NCBI GenBank assembly: GCA_965237635.1 | Contig: CBDEFX010000001.1 | Location: 744,001-808,000 of the forward strand | Reading direction: 5' to 3' | From: CBDEFX01 sp965237635 | Lineage (GTDB): Bacteria > Chloroflexota > Dehalococcoidia > Lucifugimonadales > CAUZJF01 | Length of the DNA: 64,000 bases | Shown here: piece after piece, positions 26,534 to 35,842 of the stretch | How the letters are laid out: each line of letters begins with the position of its first letter | Numbering within the stretch: the stretch's first letter is position 1 | Position numbers and translations under genes: made by a program | Notes under the pieces: model-generated | Told to the model about the DNA's origin: nothing | Databases searched by the model: none | The model's input: only the letters and a program-made list of their open reading frames with translations

Positions 26534-28408
26534 ATGAACTCTCGTTGGATGCGTAACGGCTTCATATACCTGCTGATCGCGGTTGCCGTTATCGCCATCT
26601 TTTTCATTCTCTTCTCCGACCTCGACGGCTCCCAGGAGATACCGATTAGCGAGGTCGCCGGTATGGCCCGCAGCGGCTTTATTGACACTATCGAGGTGCG
26701 GGGCGATAGGCTGACGATCATCAGCACACGGGGCGAGACGCTCACTTCTCGAATAGAGGAGAGCACAGGCGTCGTGAAGACGCTGGAGGCCTTCGGTGTC
26801 GACTTGAAGTCTGGCAGACCGGAAATAATAGCAGAGGGCTCCAGCGGGCTGGGCAGTCTCTTCTCCCTTCTCCTGAATTTCCTTCCCTTGATCTTCTTCG
26901 GCGCGGTCCTGCTGTTCATGATGCGACAGGCGCAGGGCAATACGAGCCAGACATTCAGCTTTGGTCGCAGTCGAGCGCGCATGCTCGTAGGCACCCAGTC
27001 CAGCGTCAGCTTTAACGACGTGGCCGGAGTGGATGAGGCCAAGACAGAACTCGAGGAAATCGTGGAGTTCCTGAAGTTCCCTGAGCGGTTCCTGACTCTC
27101 GGCGCCCGGATTCCCAAAGGCGTTCTCCTCGTGGGACCTCCCGGTACTGGGAAGACGCTGCTCGCTCGTGCCGTAGCCGGGGAGGCTGGGGTCCCCTTCT
27201 TCTCCATCAGCGGCAGCGAGTTCGTGGAGATGTTCGTGGGCGTCGGCGCCTCGCGGGTAAGGGACCTGTTCGACCAGGCCAAACGTAACTCACCTTGCAT
27301 CGTGTTTGTGGACGAGATCGACGCTGTGGGCCGACATCGCGGCGCGGGGCTCGGCGGAGGGCATGACGAGCGCGAGCAGACGTTGAACCAGATACTCGTC
27401 GAGATGGATGGGTTCGACACCAACGTCAACGTCATCGTCGTGGCCGCCACCAATCGGCCCGACATTCTCGACCCCGCGCTCTTGCGCCCTGGCCGATTTG
27501 ATAGGCGCGTAGTATTGGACAATCCCGACATAAAGGGACGAACTGAGATCCTGAAGGTACATGTGAAGGGCAAGCCGCTGGGCGACGACGTGGACCTGGA
27601 GCGAGTCGCGAAACAGACGCCTGGCTTCTCCGGCGCGGACCTCGCCAATCTGGTCAACGAGTCAGCCATACTGGCCGCCCGTAGGAACCAGACCCTGATC
27701 GCCTACGACGAGTTTGCCGAGTCTATCGACCGGGTGATGGCCGGCCCGGCGAGGACGTCTAGGGTGATCAGCAAGCGCGAGAAGGAGATAACGGCCTACC
27801 ACGAAGCGGGTCACGCGCTCGTGGGGCACCTGTTGCCCAACACAGACCCTGTTGCCAAGGTCACCATCGTGTCCCGCGGCGCTATGGGCGGATACACGAA
27901 GTCTCTTCCCGCAGAAGACCGCCACATGTTTACTCTAAGCCAGTTCAAAGACCAGCTTGCCATGATGATGGGAGGCCGTGTCGCCGAGGAGACGAACTTC
28001 GGTGCCGAGGAGATAACCACGGGCGCCAGCAACGACCTTGAGCAGGCCACGAGCATGGCCCGGACTATGGTCACTCGCTATGGGATGAGCGAAAAGTTGG
28101 GTCCCCGGACCTTTGGAAAGAGAGAAGAGTTGGTCTTCTTGGGCCGAGAGATCTCCGAGCAGCGAGACTATAGCGATCAGGTCGCGGAGACGATCGACCA
28201 GGAAGTGCACGGCCTGATCGACACCGCCTACAAGAAGGCAAAGAGGATCGTGACAACCCATAAGGCTAAGCTGGAGCAGCTAGCCAGATACCTCATTGAC
28301 AACGAGACGGCTGAAACCGAAACCCTCGAGACGATTCTAGGCCCACCCGACTCTCCTGACTCCGACTCACTACCCCCCGTCCTTCCGGAGCCAGTCCCGG
28401 CCGGCTAG
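26534..28408 (+). CDS. ftsH: ATP-dependent zinc metalloprotease FtsH
   Basis: 624 residues with the full FtsH layout. A transmembrane helix lies at about 9-27, a short periplasmic-type domain follows, and a second helix is at about 108-131. The AAA domain has Walker A GPPGTGKT at about 202, Walker B IVFVDEIDAVGRHRG and the SRH ATNRPDILDPALLRPGRFDR. The M41 protease domain carries HEAGH at about 422-426 and the third zinc ligand near NDLEQAT at about 500. It degrades membrane and some soluble proteins. A Pro-rich C-terminal tail ends the protein. Intact. Confidence 0.97.
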   Translation: MNSRWMRNGFIYLLIAVAVIAIFFILFSDLDGSQEIPISEVAGMARSGFIDTIEVRGDRLTIISTRGETLTSRIEESTGVVKTLEAFGVDLKSGRPEIIAEGSSGLGSLFSLLLNFLPLIFFGAVLLFMMRQAQGNTSQTFSFGRSRARMLVGTQSSVSFNDVAGVDEAKTELEEIVEFLKFPERFLTLGARIPKGVLLVGPPGTGKTLLARAVAGEAGVPFFSISGSEFVEMFVGVGASRVRDLFDQAKRNSPCIVFVDEIDAVGRHRGAGLGGGHDEREQTLNQILVEMDGFDTNVNVIVVAATNRPDILDPALLRPGRFDRRVVLDNPDIKGRTEILKVHVKGKPLGDDVDLERVAKQTPGFSGADLANLVNESAILAARRNQTLIAYDEFAESIDRVMAGPARTSRVISKREKEITAYHEAGHALVGHLLPNTDPVAKVTIVSRGAMGGYTKSLPAEDRHMFTLSQFKDQLAMMMGGRVAEETNFGAEEITTGASNDLEQATSMARTMVTRYGMSEKLGPRTFGKREELVFLGREISEQRDYSDQVAETIDQEVHGLIDTAYKKAKRIVTTHKAKLEQLARYLIDNETAETETLETILGPPDSPDSDSLPPVLPEPVPAG

Positions 28409-28524
28409 AGAAGGGCCGCCGATAGCCCCGAATCGCGTTTCCGAGTGCTGCCGCCGGCGGATTTACTCCCGAGGAAACGTCACCGCTGCCGTATTATCCT
28501 AGGGTCTTTAGGTTGTGGATTCTT

Positions 28525-28792
28525 GTCATTCCGAGAAGTCCTCGACGAGGAATCTAAATGTTTGCGGTAAGCTAATGTTGATTCTCTCGTAAAAAGTCTG
28601 TGTAGGTCGAATTAGAACAAACGTACCCACACCTGGGTACAATATACAGTCTCTGTTCCGTACACTACCCCAACATACGGTAGCGCGCAGATGTGCTAAA
28701 TCGCTGGAACTTCCTCAAAACGGGTTTTTACGAGGGAATCAATGTTGGTTAATGATGACCGTCTAGATTCCTCGCGGAGCCTTGGAATGACA
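28525..28792. repeat. GTCATTC hairpin repeat interrupted by MITE copy 3
   Basis: Left arm GTCATTCCGAGAAG...GAGGAATCTAAAT (28525-28559), right arm CTAGATTCCTCGCGG...GGAATGAC (28762-28792). The MITE at 28579-28741 is inserted between the arms. Lies between ftsH and the convergent aminotransferase gene. Confidence 0.8.
28579..28741. mobile_element. 163-bp MITE, copy 3
   Basis: Same element as at 18043 and 18421 but inverted: starts TGATTCTCTCGTAAAAA, ends TTTTTACGAGGGAATCA. Target duplication ATGT at 28575-28578 and 28742-28745. Confidence 0.93.
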
Positions 28793-28865
28793 CCGCCTTC
28801 GGGTATTTCAGGGAAACCGAAAGGCCCTGCGCATTATCCCGGCTAACTTGACCTAGGGGCTCGTC

Positions 28866-29981
28866 CTATTGTGGTTCGGCCGCTGCCTCGAGAGGATGGA
28901 AGCCGACCTTAGGGAGCGCCACCGCCAACGCGTGCAGCACGTCTTGGATCTCGGCGGCCGTCACGTGGCCCATATGCCCGATGCGGAAGATCTTGCCGGC
29001 TAGAGACTCGTATCCGCCAGCGAGCACCACCTGATGCTCCTCCCGCAAGATGGCCAGCAACCTATTAGCGTCGACAGTCTCCGGCACCCGGACCGCAGTT
29101 ACGGTGTTAGAGGCTGCACTCTCGTCAGGAAGTAGCGAGAGGCCGAGCGCCTTCACGCCGTCCCTCATCATCTGGCCGATCTCGGCGTGCCGCTTGTAAA
29201 CGGACGGCAGCCCCTCATCGAGGATCCTCTTCAACGCAACGTCGAGGGCGAACATTAGCGAGAGCGCGGGTGTATAGGGGGGCTGCCCGATCTCATACAT
29301 GCGCCTGTATCGCTCAAGGTCGAAGTAGGACCTCGGCATAGACGCGCTTGCGTTCGCCTCCCAGGCCCGGTCGCTGAAGCTTATGAATGCGAGGCCAGGC
29401 GGCAGCATCCAACCCTTCTGCGACGCGGACGCCACGACGTCGCACCCCCACGCGTCGGTGAGCAGAGGTATCGAGCAGACGCTGCTGATGCCGTCGACGA
29501 GCAGCAGTTTGTCGAACTCACCCTTCGCCACGCCGGCAATGGCCTCAAGGTCGTTGGTCACGCCGGTATTGGTCTCGTTGTGAGTCACCAGGACGGCCTT
29601 TACTTCCGGGTCCGCGCCGAGCGCCTGGCGCAACGCCTCCGGGTCGACCACGGTGCCCGGGGTAAAGCTCAGCATATTGACATCGGCGCCGAAGGTCCGG
29701 GCGATCTGCCCGAAGCGGTTGCCGAACGACCCAACCGACACGCAGACCACCTTGTCGCCAGGGGAGAGCGTGTTGGCCACGGCCGCCTCCATGGCCCCCG
29801 TGCCGGAGGCGGTCAGGATAAATACGTCGCCCTCGGTCTCGAACACCTGCTTGAGCCGGTCCGTCACCCGGTAGAGCAAGTCCTTGAACGCCGGCCCACG
29901 ATGGTTGATCATGGGCCGGGACATGGCCTCTAGGACCTCGTCGGGGACAGGTATCGGACCGGGAAGCCGCAGGTTCACCAA
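28866..29981 (-). CDS. Class V aminotransferase (alanine-glyoxylate / serine-pyruvate type)
   Basis: 371 residues, PLP fold type I. It begins LRLPGPIPVPDEVLEAM, then NHRGPAFKDLLYRV and the phosphate-binding TASGTGAMEAAVAN. LLVDGISSVCSIPL holds the PLP-ring Asp and SASQKGWMLPPGLAF the Schiff-base Lys (about 194). This matches alanine-glyoxylate/serine-glyoxylate aminotransferase-like enzymes; the real amino donor is unknown. It is convergent with ftsH across the hairpin repeat and has no operon partner. Confidence 0.85.
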   Translation of the reverse strand: MVNLRLPGPIPVPDEVLEAMSRPMINHRGPAFKDLLYRVTDRLKQVFETEGDVFILTASGTGAMEAAVANTLSPGDKVVCVSVGSFGNRFGQIARTFGADVNMLSFTPGTVVDPEALRQALGADPEVKAVLVTHNETNTGVTNDLEAIAGVAKGEFDKLLLVDGISSVCSIPLLTDAWGCDVVASASQKGWMLPPGLAFISFSDRAWEANASASMPRSYFDLERYRRMYEIGQPPYTPALSLMFALDVALKRILDEGLPSVYKRHAEIGQMMRDGVKALGLSLLPDESAASNTVTAVRVPETVDANRLLAILREEHQVVLAGGYESLAGKIFRIGHMGHVTAAEIQDVLHALAVALPKVGFHPLEAAAEPQ

Positions 29982-30052
29982 CGTCTACCTCCTGGGAAAT
30001 AGCGGGCTACCGTGAGATTCTAGCATAGGGGCGAGCCGTCCCGCCTACCGAT

Positions 30053-30178
30053 GTCACTCTGAGCGGAGCGAAGGGTCTAGACGGTCGATCCTACGCACGT
30101 CCCAGTCTTCAGCAAGGTCCTTCCTCCGACCGTCCCTCCCCGCAATGTTACCCCTGAGCGGAGCGAAGGGTCTAGGCA
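30053..30178. repeat. Two half-copies of the GTCATTCTGAG-type repeat
   Basis: GTCACTCTGAGCGGAGCGAAGGGTCTAGAC-like segments begin at 30053 and about 30147. Each is one arm of the hairpin family. They form the 3' coding end of the GIY-YIG gene, which reads DPSLRSG through one of them. Confidence 0.65.
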
Positions 30179-30384
30179 GTCGTTCCCAAGCTCGTCCCAA
30201 TCTACAGCGAGATCCCTCCATTTGGGATTGACCGAGTTGATCAACGCGATCTTCTTGCTTCGCCGCCAGCCCTTGATCTGCTTTTCTCGGGCAATCGCCG
30301 AGTCTACTCCGCTCGTCGACTCATAGAAAACGAGCTTTGTGATGTTGTACTTGCTGGTGAATCCATAGACCAGCTTGTTCTTAT

Positions 30385-32103
30385 CCCGAATCCACCGAAG
30401 GAGGGCGTCGGGTTAGCGTCCTGAGGCGGCAAGAAGGCGCTCCTGTGCTTCTGGGATAATGGTTTTGTAGCAAAAAAACGGCCCCGGAAAAGGAGCACCC
30501 AGTAGATGCTGCCACGCAACCACCCCGACCGGATCCAAATCACCTTCGACGACCGCCGCTTGGTGGCCAATGCCGGGCTGCTCCTTCCGGCCACCCTGGC
30601 GCGGCACCTCGGCCTGCCCGAACTCGTCCGGCAACGCCTCGACCTGGGCGATGCCCCGGGGCGGGCGAACACGAGCGACAAGATGATGACGCTGGTGGCG
30701 TCTGCGCTGGCTGGGGGCGACTGCATTGACGACGCCGATGTGTTGCGCACCGGGGGGACGGCCTGCACCCTGGGCGGCACGGTCAAGGCGCCATCCACCC
30801 TGGGCACCTTCCTGCGCAGCTTCCGGTGGGGCCACGTCCGTCAACTCGACCGGGTGAGCCGCGAGTTGCTGGCCCGGGCTTGGCAGGCCGGGGCGGGACC
30901 CGGCGACGGGCCCCTGACCATTGACCTCGACTCCACCATCTGCGAGACCTACGGACTGGCCAAGGAGGGCGCCCGCCACCACGGCTATACCGGCAAGCGG
31001 GGCTACCACCCGCTGCCGGCCATCGCCGCCGGCACCGGAGACGTGCTGATGTCCCGGCTGCGCGAGGGCCGGGCCAACACCGCCCGCGGCGCCGCCCACT
31101 TCCTGCGGGAGACGGTGGGACGGGTGCGCTACGCCGGGGCCGACGGACGACTCACGCTACGGGCCGACAGCGGGTTCTACACTCATGGCGTGGTATCCGT
31201 CTGCCGCAAGATGGATGTCCGCTTCTCCATCACCATCCGCCAGCACAAAAGCCTGCACAATCTCATCGAGGCGATACCCGAAGATGCCTGGACGCCGATT
31301 CCTTACTGGATGGACGGTGCCGCCGATGTGGCCGAGACCACCTGCACCCCCTTCCAGGCCGAGGCGGACGCCGCGCCGGTACGGCTCATCGTCCGGCGGG
31401 TGAAGCCGACGCCCGGTTCCCAACTGGCCCTCTTCGCCAAATACAGCTATCATGGCTTCATCACCGACCGGGACGGGGAGTTGCTCGAACTGGAGGCTGA
31501 CCATCGCCGCCACGCCGAGATCGAGAATGCCATACGCGACCTCAAGTACGGCGTCGGGCTGAACCATCTCCCCTCGGGCCGCTTCGCCGCCAACGGCACC
31601 TGGCTGGCCGTCCAGACGATGGCCCACAACCTGGCCCGCTGGACGGCGCGGATCGGTCTGGGAGAGCGGATAGCCACCACCAAGACCCTCCGGCGGCGGT
31701 TCTTCTCCCTGGCCGGACGGCTCACCCGCTCGGCACGCCGGTTGACCCTGCATCTTCCGGATCGCTGGCCTTGGGCTGAGAAGTTCAGCCGTGCCTTGGC
31801 CCGGCTGCGAGCCATTCCACTCCCGGCCTGACGGCACCGTCGGCGACCGATCCACCCACCGGACAACCGAAGATCCCCGCAGACTCGTGCCAGCCCGGTC
31901 CGAGAGAGTTCCCTGCTGCGTATTCTCTCGCCATCCCGCGCATCGCAGCTCCCGCAGACGGCCATAGGGGCCCCTGTGCGGCGATGAAGACCGTCCGCCG
32001 ACCTCCCTACCTCAAATGGAACCCAGGCTATTTCCCCTGTAGCTCCCTCACCCCCCTTCCGCTTTCCTCACGCCGTCCATCGGTGTCCTTCGGTGGATTC
32101 GGG
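30385..32103 (+). mobile_element. IS1380-family element, copy 3 (1719 bp)
   Basis: Identical layout to the other copies. Flanked by CTTAT on both sides (30380-30384 and 32104-32108), a clean 5-bp duplication. Inserted in the GIY-YIG gene. Confidence 0.95.
30506..31831 (+). CDS. IS1380-family transposase (copy 3)
   Basis: 441 residues, intact. It differs from copy 2 only at a few positions (IENAIRDLK, TLRRRF). All acidic motifs are present, so this copy is a candidate for the active source. Confidence 0.93.
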   Translation: MLPRNHPDRIQITFDDRRLVANAGLLLPATLARHLGLPELVRQRLDLGDAPGRANTSDKMMTLVASALAGGDCIDDADVLRTGGTACTLGGTVKAPSTLGTFLRSFRWGHVRQLDRVSRELLARAWQAGAGPGDGPLTIDLDSTICETYGLAKEGARHHGYTGKRGYHPLPAIAAGTGDVLMSRLREGRANTARGAAHFLRETVGRVRYAGADGRLTLRADSGFYTHGVVSVCRKMDVRFSITIRQHKSLHNLIEAIPEDAWTPIPYWMDGAADVAETTCTPFQAEADAAPVRLIVRRVKPTPGSQLALFAKYSYHGFITDRDGELLELEADHRRHAEIENAIRDLKYGVGLNHLPSGRFAANGTWLAVQTMAHNLARWTARIGLGERIATTKTLRRRFFSLAGRLTRSARRLTLHLPDRWPWAEKFSRALARLRAIPLPA

Positions 32104-32213
32104 CTTATGCTCGTAGACCCGTCGGGCAAGGTCATTTGTGACTCCCGTGTACAACGTCCACTTGCTGTTGGTCATGATGGAGACGTAGTACATGGCGTCG
32201 CGATCTCCAGGAC

Positions 32214-32252
32214 TAGGCCTAGATTCTTCGCCGAGCTCAGAATGACATGGAA
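32214..32252. repeat. Half-copy of the GTCATTCTGAG-type hairpin
   Basis: CTAGGCCTAGATTCTTCG followed by CCGAGCTCAGAATGACA, the right arm of the family. It lies directly upstream of the GIY-YIG start codon; the opposite arm is at the 3' end of that gene. Confidence 0.65.
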
Positions 32253-32426
32253 GTAGACGTCGTGCTGCGCACACTATGATGCGCTCTGGGTCGGGAGTGG
32301 ACGAGTCTCTCAGGACCAGTCGGGCGGAGCTATCTGATTATGAGGCGCTTGTGTCTGCTCACGGCGACCACCCACCATCGACGCTATTTTCATAGCGATG
32401 ACGCGGGGGCAGAAGAGCGCTATTGC

Positions 32427-33632
32427 CTAGGGGCGGACCAGCCTTACCATTCGCTGTCGCCCCACTCTCACGATGCTCTCAGGCTTCAGGAAGCCGGCCG
32501 AGGAGTCGGACTCGATTTTGCGGCCGTCAACCTGGACAGCACCCTGGTCAATCAACCGCCGGGCCTCTGCCGAGCTGGCCGCCATGTTGGCATCGACAAG
32601 AACGCGGCTTAACCGGGTCTGCCCCAGGTCAGATTCCTGAGGCAGCACAAAGGTCTCCACGTCCTCCGGGACCTCCTTGCGCTGCACCGTCTGCTCGAAG
32701 TGCTGCTCTGAGCTGCGGGCGGCTTCGGAGTCGTGGAACTGCGTCACAAGCTCACTAGCCAGGCGCTTCTTGAGGTCCATGGGGTTCGCGGACTGTTCCT
32801 CGATCGCCCGACGCAGGTCCGCCAGCTCCTCATCGGGAATATCCGTGAGGTTTTCAAGGTACGGCAGTATCATGTTGTCGGGTAGGGACATGGTCTTGCC
32901 GTACATATCGTTCGGGGGCTCGTCCACTGCTATGTAGTTTCCCAGACTCTTGCTCATCTTTTGGACGCCGTCGGTGCCTGGCAGTAGCGGGACCAGCAAC
33001 AGCTGCTGAGGGCGTTGGCCCATCTTCTCCTGAAGGTCGCGGCCGACCAGGAGGTTGAACTTCTGGTCCGTGCCGCCGAACTCGACGTCGGCCTCGATGG
33101 CCACGGAGTCGTAGGCCTGGAGCAGCGGGTAGAGAAGCTCGGTAATGGCGATGGGCTGGTTCGCCTTGAACCGCTTGGCGAAGTCGTCTCTGGCTAGGAA
33201 CTGGGCCACCGTGAACCGGCTAGTCAGCCCGATAACGTCGGTCAGAGAAAACGGGCCAAACCAGTCACTCTGCATCCGGACCTCGGTCTTGTCGCGGTCG
33301 ACCAATTTGTACAGCTGAGCCAGGTAGGTCTCGGCGTTCTCGTAGACCTGTTCGGCCGTCAGCATTGGACGGGTCGCCGACTGGCCGCTGGGGTCCCCGA
33401 TCTGAGCTGTCCAGTCGCCCACGATGACGACGACCTTATGCCCCATCTCTTGCAGCTGTCGCAGCTTGCGCAGGCCGACGGCATGCCCCAAGGTGAGGTC
33501 GGGTGCACTAGGGTCGAAGCCCATCTTGAGCCTCAGAGGCCTGCCCTCTTGCAGGAGCCTTACCAACTCAGACTCGACGATAATCTCAACCACCCCTCGG
33601 CTGAAAAACTTCTTTAGTTGAGCTTCGTCCAC
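32427..33632 (-). CDS. tyrS: Tyrosyl-tRNA synthetase
   Basis: 401 residues, class I synthetase of the TyrRS2/TyrZ-like group. LKMGFDPSAPDLTLGHAVG holds the HIGH-like motif (LGHA, about 48-51). EFGGTDQKFNLLVGRDLQ is the tyrosine/ATP site and KMSKS is exact at 225-229. An S4 RNA-binding domain closes the protein (RLSRVLVDANMAASSAEARRLIDQGAVQVDG). It charges tRNA-Tyr. ATG lies 7 bp after the ribF stop, so the two are co-transcribed. Confidence 0.96.
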   Translation of the reverse strand: MDEAQLKKFFSRGVVEIIVESELVRLLQEGRPLRLKMGFDPSAPDLTLGHAVGLRKLRQLQEMGHKVVVIVGDWTAQIGDPSGQSATRPMLTAEQVYENAETYLAQLYKLVDRDKTEVRMQSDWFGPFSLTDVIGLTSRFTVAQFLARDDFAKRFKANQPIAITELLYPLLQAYDSVAIEADVEFGGTDQKFNLLVGRDLQEKMGQRPQQLLLVPLLPGTDGVQKMSKSLGNYIAVDEPPNDMYGKTMSLPDNMILPYLENLTDIPDEELADLRRAIEEQSANPMDLKKRLASELVTQFHDSEAARSSEQHFEQTVQRKEVPEDVETFVLPQESDLGQTRLSRVLVDANMAASSAEARRLIDQGAVQVDGRKIESDSSAGFLKPESIVRVGRQRMVRLVRP

Positions 33633-33639
33633 TGCAACC

Positions 33640-34566
33640 TCAGCTACCCTGAAGTACCGCTTTGGCCTCGTCTACGTCCTTGTCGACCTGCTCTTGAAGC
33701 GCGCTGACAGAGTCGAATTGGACCTCGTCGCGTAGCCTGCGCACGAACTCCAACCGGACCTCCTGGCCGTAGAGGTCGCCGTCGAAATCGAGGATGAACG
33801 TTTCGACGGTGCGCTCACCTTTCTCGAAGATCGGACGCATGCCGATACTGGTGGCGGCCATGTACCGTCGTGGCCCGACGTGTGCCCATGTGGCGTATAT
33901 CCCGTCGCCGGTCAACGCCAGTTCTTTGGCTATCTTGAGGTTAGCGGTGGGAAATCCCAGGCCTGCTCCCCTGCCAGCGCCCGTGACTACCGTCCCGCCG
34001 AGAACGAAATTGCGTCCCAGCAGGACCGCCACACGTGCCACATCGCCCCTGGCCAGTGCCTCGCGGACCGCGGTGCTCCTTATCGGCTGCCCTTGGTCGT
34101 CGGCAATCGGATCGACCACGTGAACCGAAAAGCCCATCTCTCGACCCAGCGAGGCCAGGGTTCCAGGATCGCCTTCACGCCTGTAGCCCATCGCAAAATC
34201 CGGGCCGACGACCAGCGCCACCATCCGGAGGTGCTTCTGCAGCAGCGCAGCGAACTCGCCGGCCCGAAGCTTGGATAGGCCCAGGTCGAAGGAGACCGGC
34301 ACGACGTAGTCGACGCCACGGCCATGGATCAATCCCAGCCGATCGTCTAAGCTGGCGAGGTACTGAGGCTTGAAATCGGGCTCGAAAACGGACGCCGGGG
34401 GGTTCCGAAAGGTGACGACACCGGCGAGTCGGCCTGTCCGTTCCGTCTCTGCCTTCACCCTCGAAATGACGTGCTGGTGCCCTCGGTGGACTCCATCGAA
34501 TACACCGATGGTGAGCACTGACTCTCGATCCGGAGAGTGGCCGGCGAGGTCCTCCTCTAGCTTCAT
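33640..34566 (-). CDS. ribF: Bifunctional riboflavin kinase / FAD synthetase
   Basis: 308 residues, normal for RibF. The N-terminal FAD synthetase (nucleotidyltransferase) domain has TIGVFDGVHRGHQ at about 19-31 and GPDFAMGYRREGD, then STAVREALARGDV. The C-terminal riboflavin kinase domain has GAGRGAGLGFPTANL at about 196-210 and YMAATSIGMRP with VETFILDFDGDLYG. It converts riboflavin to FMN and FAD, fitting the flavin enzymes nearby. First gene of ribF-tyrS. Confidence 0.95.
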   Translation of the reverse strand: MKLEEDLAGHSPDRESVLTIGVFDGVHRGHQHVISRVKAETERTGRLAGVVTFRNPPASVFEPDFKPQYLASLDDRLGLIHGRGVDYVVPVSFDLGLSKLRAGEFAALLQKHLRMVALVVGPDFAMGYRREGDPGTLASLGREMGFSVHVVDPIADDQGQPIRSTAVREALARGDVARVAVLLGRNFVLGGTVVTGAGRGAGLGFPTANLKIAKELALTGDGIYATWAHVGPRRYMAATSIGMRPIFEKGERTVETFILDFDGDLYGQEVRLEFVRRLRDEVQFDSVSALQEQVDKDVDEAKAVLQGS

Positions 34567-34685
34567 ACGTTAGCTTCTCTGCCCTGCGTTCCCGGCGTCA
34601 GTTAGGTACTTTTCTCTAATTGCTACGACGCGTGAAGCTGATTGTACTTGCTCTACTCGCTCGGTACAACTACAATTGGCGACAT

Positions 34686-34758
34686 CGGGGTGTGGCCCAG
34701 TTGGTAGGGCGCCACGTTCGGGACGTGGAGGTCCCGGGTTCGAGTCCCGGCACCCCGA
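34686..34758 (+). tRNA. tRNA-Pro (CGG)
   Basis: Cloverleaf: acceptor CGGGGTG/CACCCCG with discriminator A, anticodon arm CCACG-TTCGGGA-CGTGG with anticodon CGG, T-arm CCGGG-TTCGAGT-CCCGG. CCA is not encoded. Divergent from ribF. Confidence 0.95.
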
Positions 34759-34800
34759 CCATCCATCGAGTGTTGAATTTAGCCCCCTCAGGAGACGACG

Positions 34801-35649
34801 ATGCGTGCGATTGATATGCACGTCCACGTCCCACGACAGCCCGGCCTTGCCGAGATCGCGATCGAGGAACAGCTGCAACGCTTCTTCAGAGTCAAGTCGG
34901 TACCTCAGGACGTCGCCGACATGGCCGCCAAATACGAAGAGTGGGACATCTTGGGTGTGGTCTTTTCAGTGGACACAGAGACATCCACGGGAGAGACTCC
35001 AGACTCGAACGACTACGTGGCCGAGACCGTCGAGAGGTACCCGGACCGCTTCATCGGATTCGCGTCCGTCGACCCATGGAAGGGTGAAGCTGGTGTCCGA
35101 GAGGTGGAGCGTTGCGTCACGGCCCTGGGACTGAAAGGCCTGAAGTTGCACCCGATACATCAGGCCTTCTTCCCAAACGATACCCGATTTTACCCGCTGT
35201 ATGAGGCGTGCAGCGGACTGGGCGTGCCGGTCCTGTTCCACACTGGCTTTGCTGCCGCGGGGGCCGGAATGCCTGGCGGAGCCGGCCTCAAACTGAAATA
35301 CGCCGCGCCGATCCCCGGTATCGACGACGTGGCCGCGGACTTTCCCGACCTCACAATCATCATGGCCCACCCTTCGTGGCCCTGGGTGGAGGAGCAGATC
35401 GCGGTTGCTCTGCACAAGCCCAACGTGTTTCTCGACCTCTCCGGATGGTCCCCCAAGTATATCCCAGAGGTCCTCATCCGAGAGGCCAGCACCCGTCTGA
35501 GCGACAAGGTGCTCTTCGGATCTGATTTTCCGTATCTGTCCCCCGATCGATGGCTCCGGGAGTTCGAGGAGTTGCCCGTGCGCGACGAGGTGCGTCCCAA
35601 GATCCTCCTGGAGAACGCCCGTGGGGTGCTGGGGCTGCAGGACACGTGA
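34801..35649 (+). CDS. Amidohydrolase_2-family metal-dependent hydrolase/decarboxylase
   Basis: 282 residues, TIM barrel of the ACMSD/amidohydrolase_2 family. Metal residues are visible: IDMHVHV (HxH at 7-9), VLFHTGF, IIMAHPSWPW and the final LFGSDFPYLSP Asp. Homologues hydrolyse or decarboxylate aromatic or lactone acids; substrate here is unknown. ATG follows CAGGAGACG. It starts 42 bp after tRNA-Pro and is followed by a hairpin repeat. Confidence 0.85.
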   Translation: MRAIDMHVHVPRQPGLAEIAIEEQLQRFFRVKSVPQDVADMAAKYEEWDILGVVFSVDTETSTGETPDSNDYVAETVERYPDRFIGFASVDPWKGEAGVREVERCVTALGLKGLKLHPIHQAFFPNDTRFYPLYEACSGLGVPVLFHTGFAAAGAGMPGGAGLKLKYAAPIPGIDDVAADFPDLTIIMAHPSWPWVEEQIAVALHKPNVFLDLSGWSPKYIPEVLIREASTRLSDKVLFGSDFPYLSPDRWLREFEELPVRDEVRPKILLENARGVLGLQDT

Positions 35650-35681
35650 GGCGACGGCCGGACCGACGTGCATTCAAACGT

Positions 35682-35800
35682 GTCATTCTGAGGAGCGGAG
35701 CGACGAAGAATCTAAAGCCGCTACAGTGCAGAGGGGTGCCTCTGGCAGAGAACCGTTTAGATTCTTCGTCCCGATTCGGCATCGTGACTCAGAATGACAC
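35682..35800. repeat. GTCATTCTGAG-type hairpin repeat
   Basis: Left arm GTCATTCTGAGGAGCGGAGC, GAAGAATCTAAA; right arm TTTAGATTCTTCG, a TCCCGATTCGGCATCG module, then ACTCAGAATGACA. Intact hairpin between convergent genes. Confidence 0.8.
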
Positions 35801-35842
35801 AGTCCAATTCACAATAGTCGGTCACCGGGTGCACCACTCGAA

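Larger units (their letters stand above)
30077..32193 (-). pseudogene. GIY-YIG nuclease-superfamily gene split by IS1380 copy 3
   Basis: Pieces are 32193-32104 and 30379-30077. Without the IS and one CTTAT copy the frame is 131 codons: MYYVSIMTNSKWTLYTGVTNDLARRVYEH, then KNKLVYGFTSKYNITKLVFYE, ARGKQ-like AIAREKQIKGWRRSKKIALI and NPKWRDLAVDW. This matches the small YhbQ-like GIY-YIG proteins (Y..Y, GVTNDL, R, E and the REKQIKGW helix). The C-terminal 40 or so residues are encoded by hairpin-repeat DNA, and an opposite hairpin arm lies just 5' (32214-32252). Split by the IS, hence probably inactive. Confidence 0.85.
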
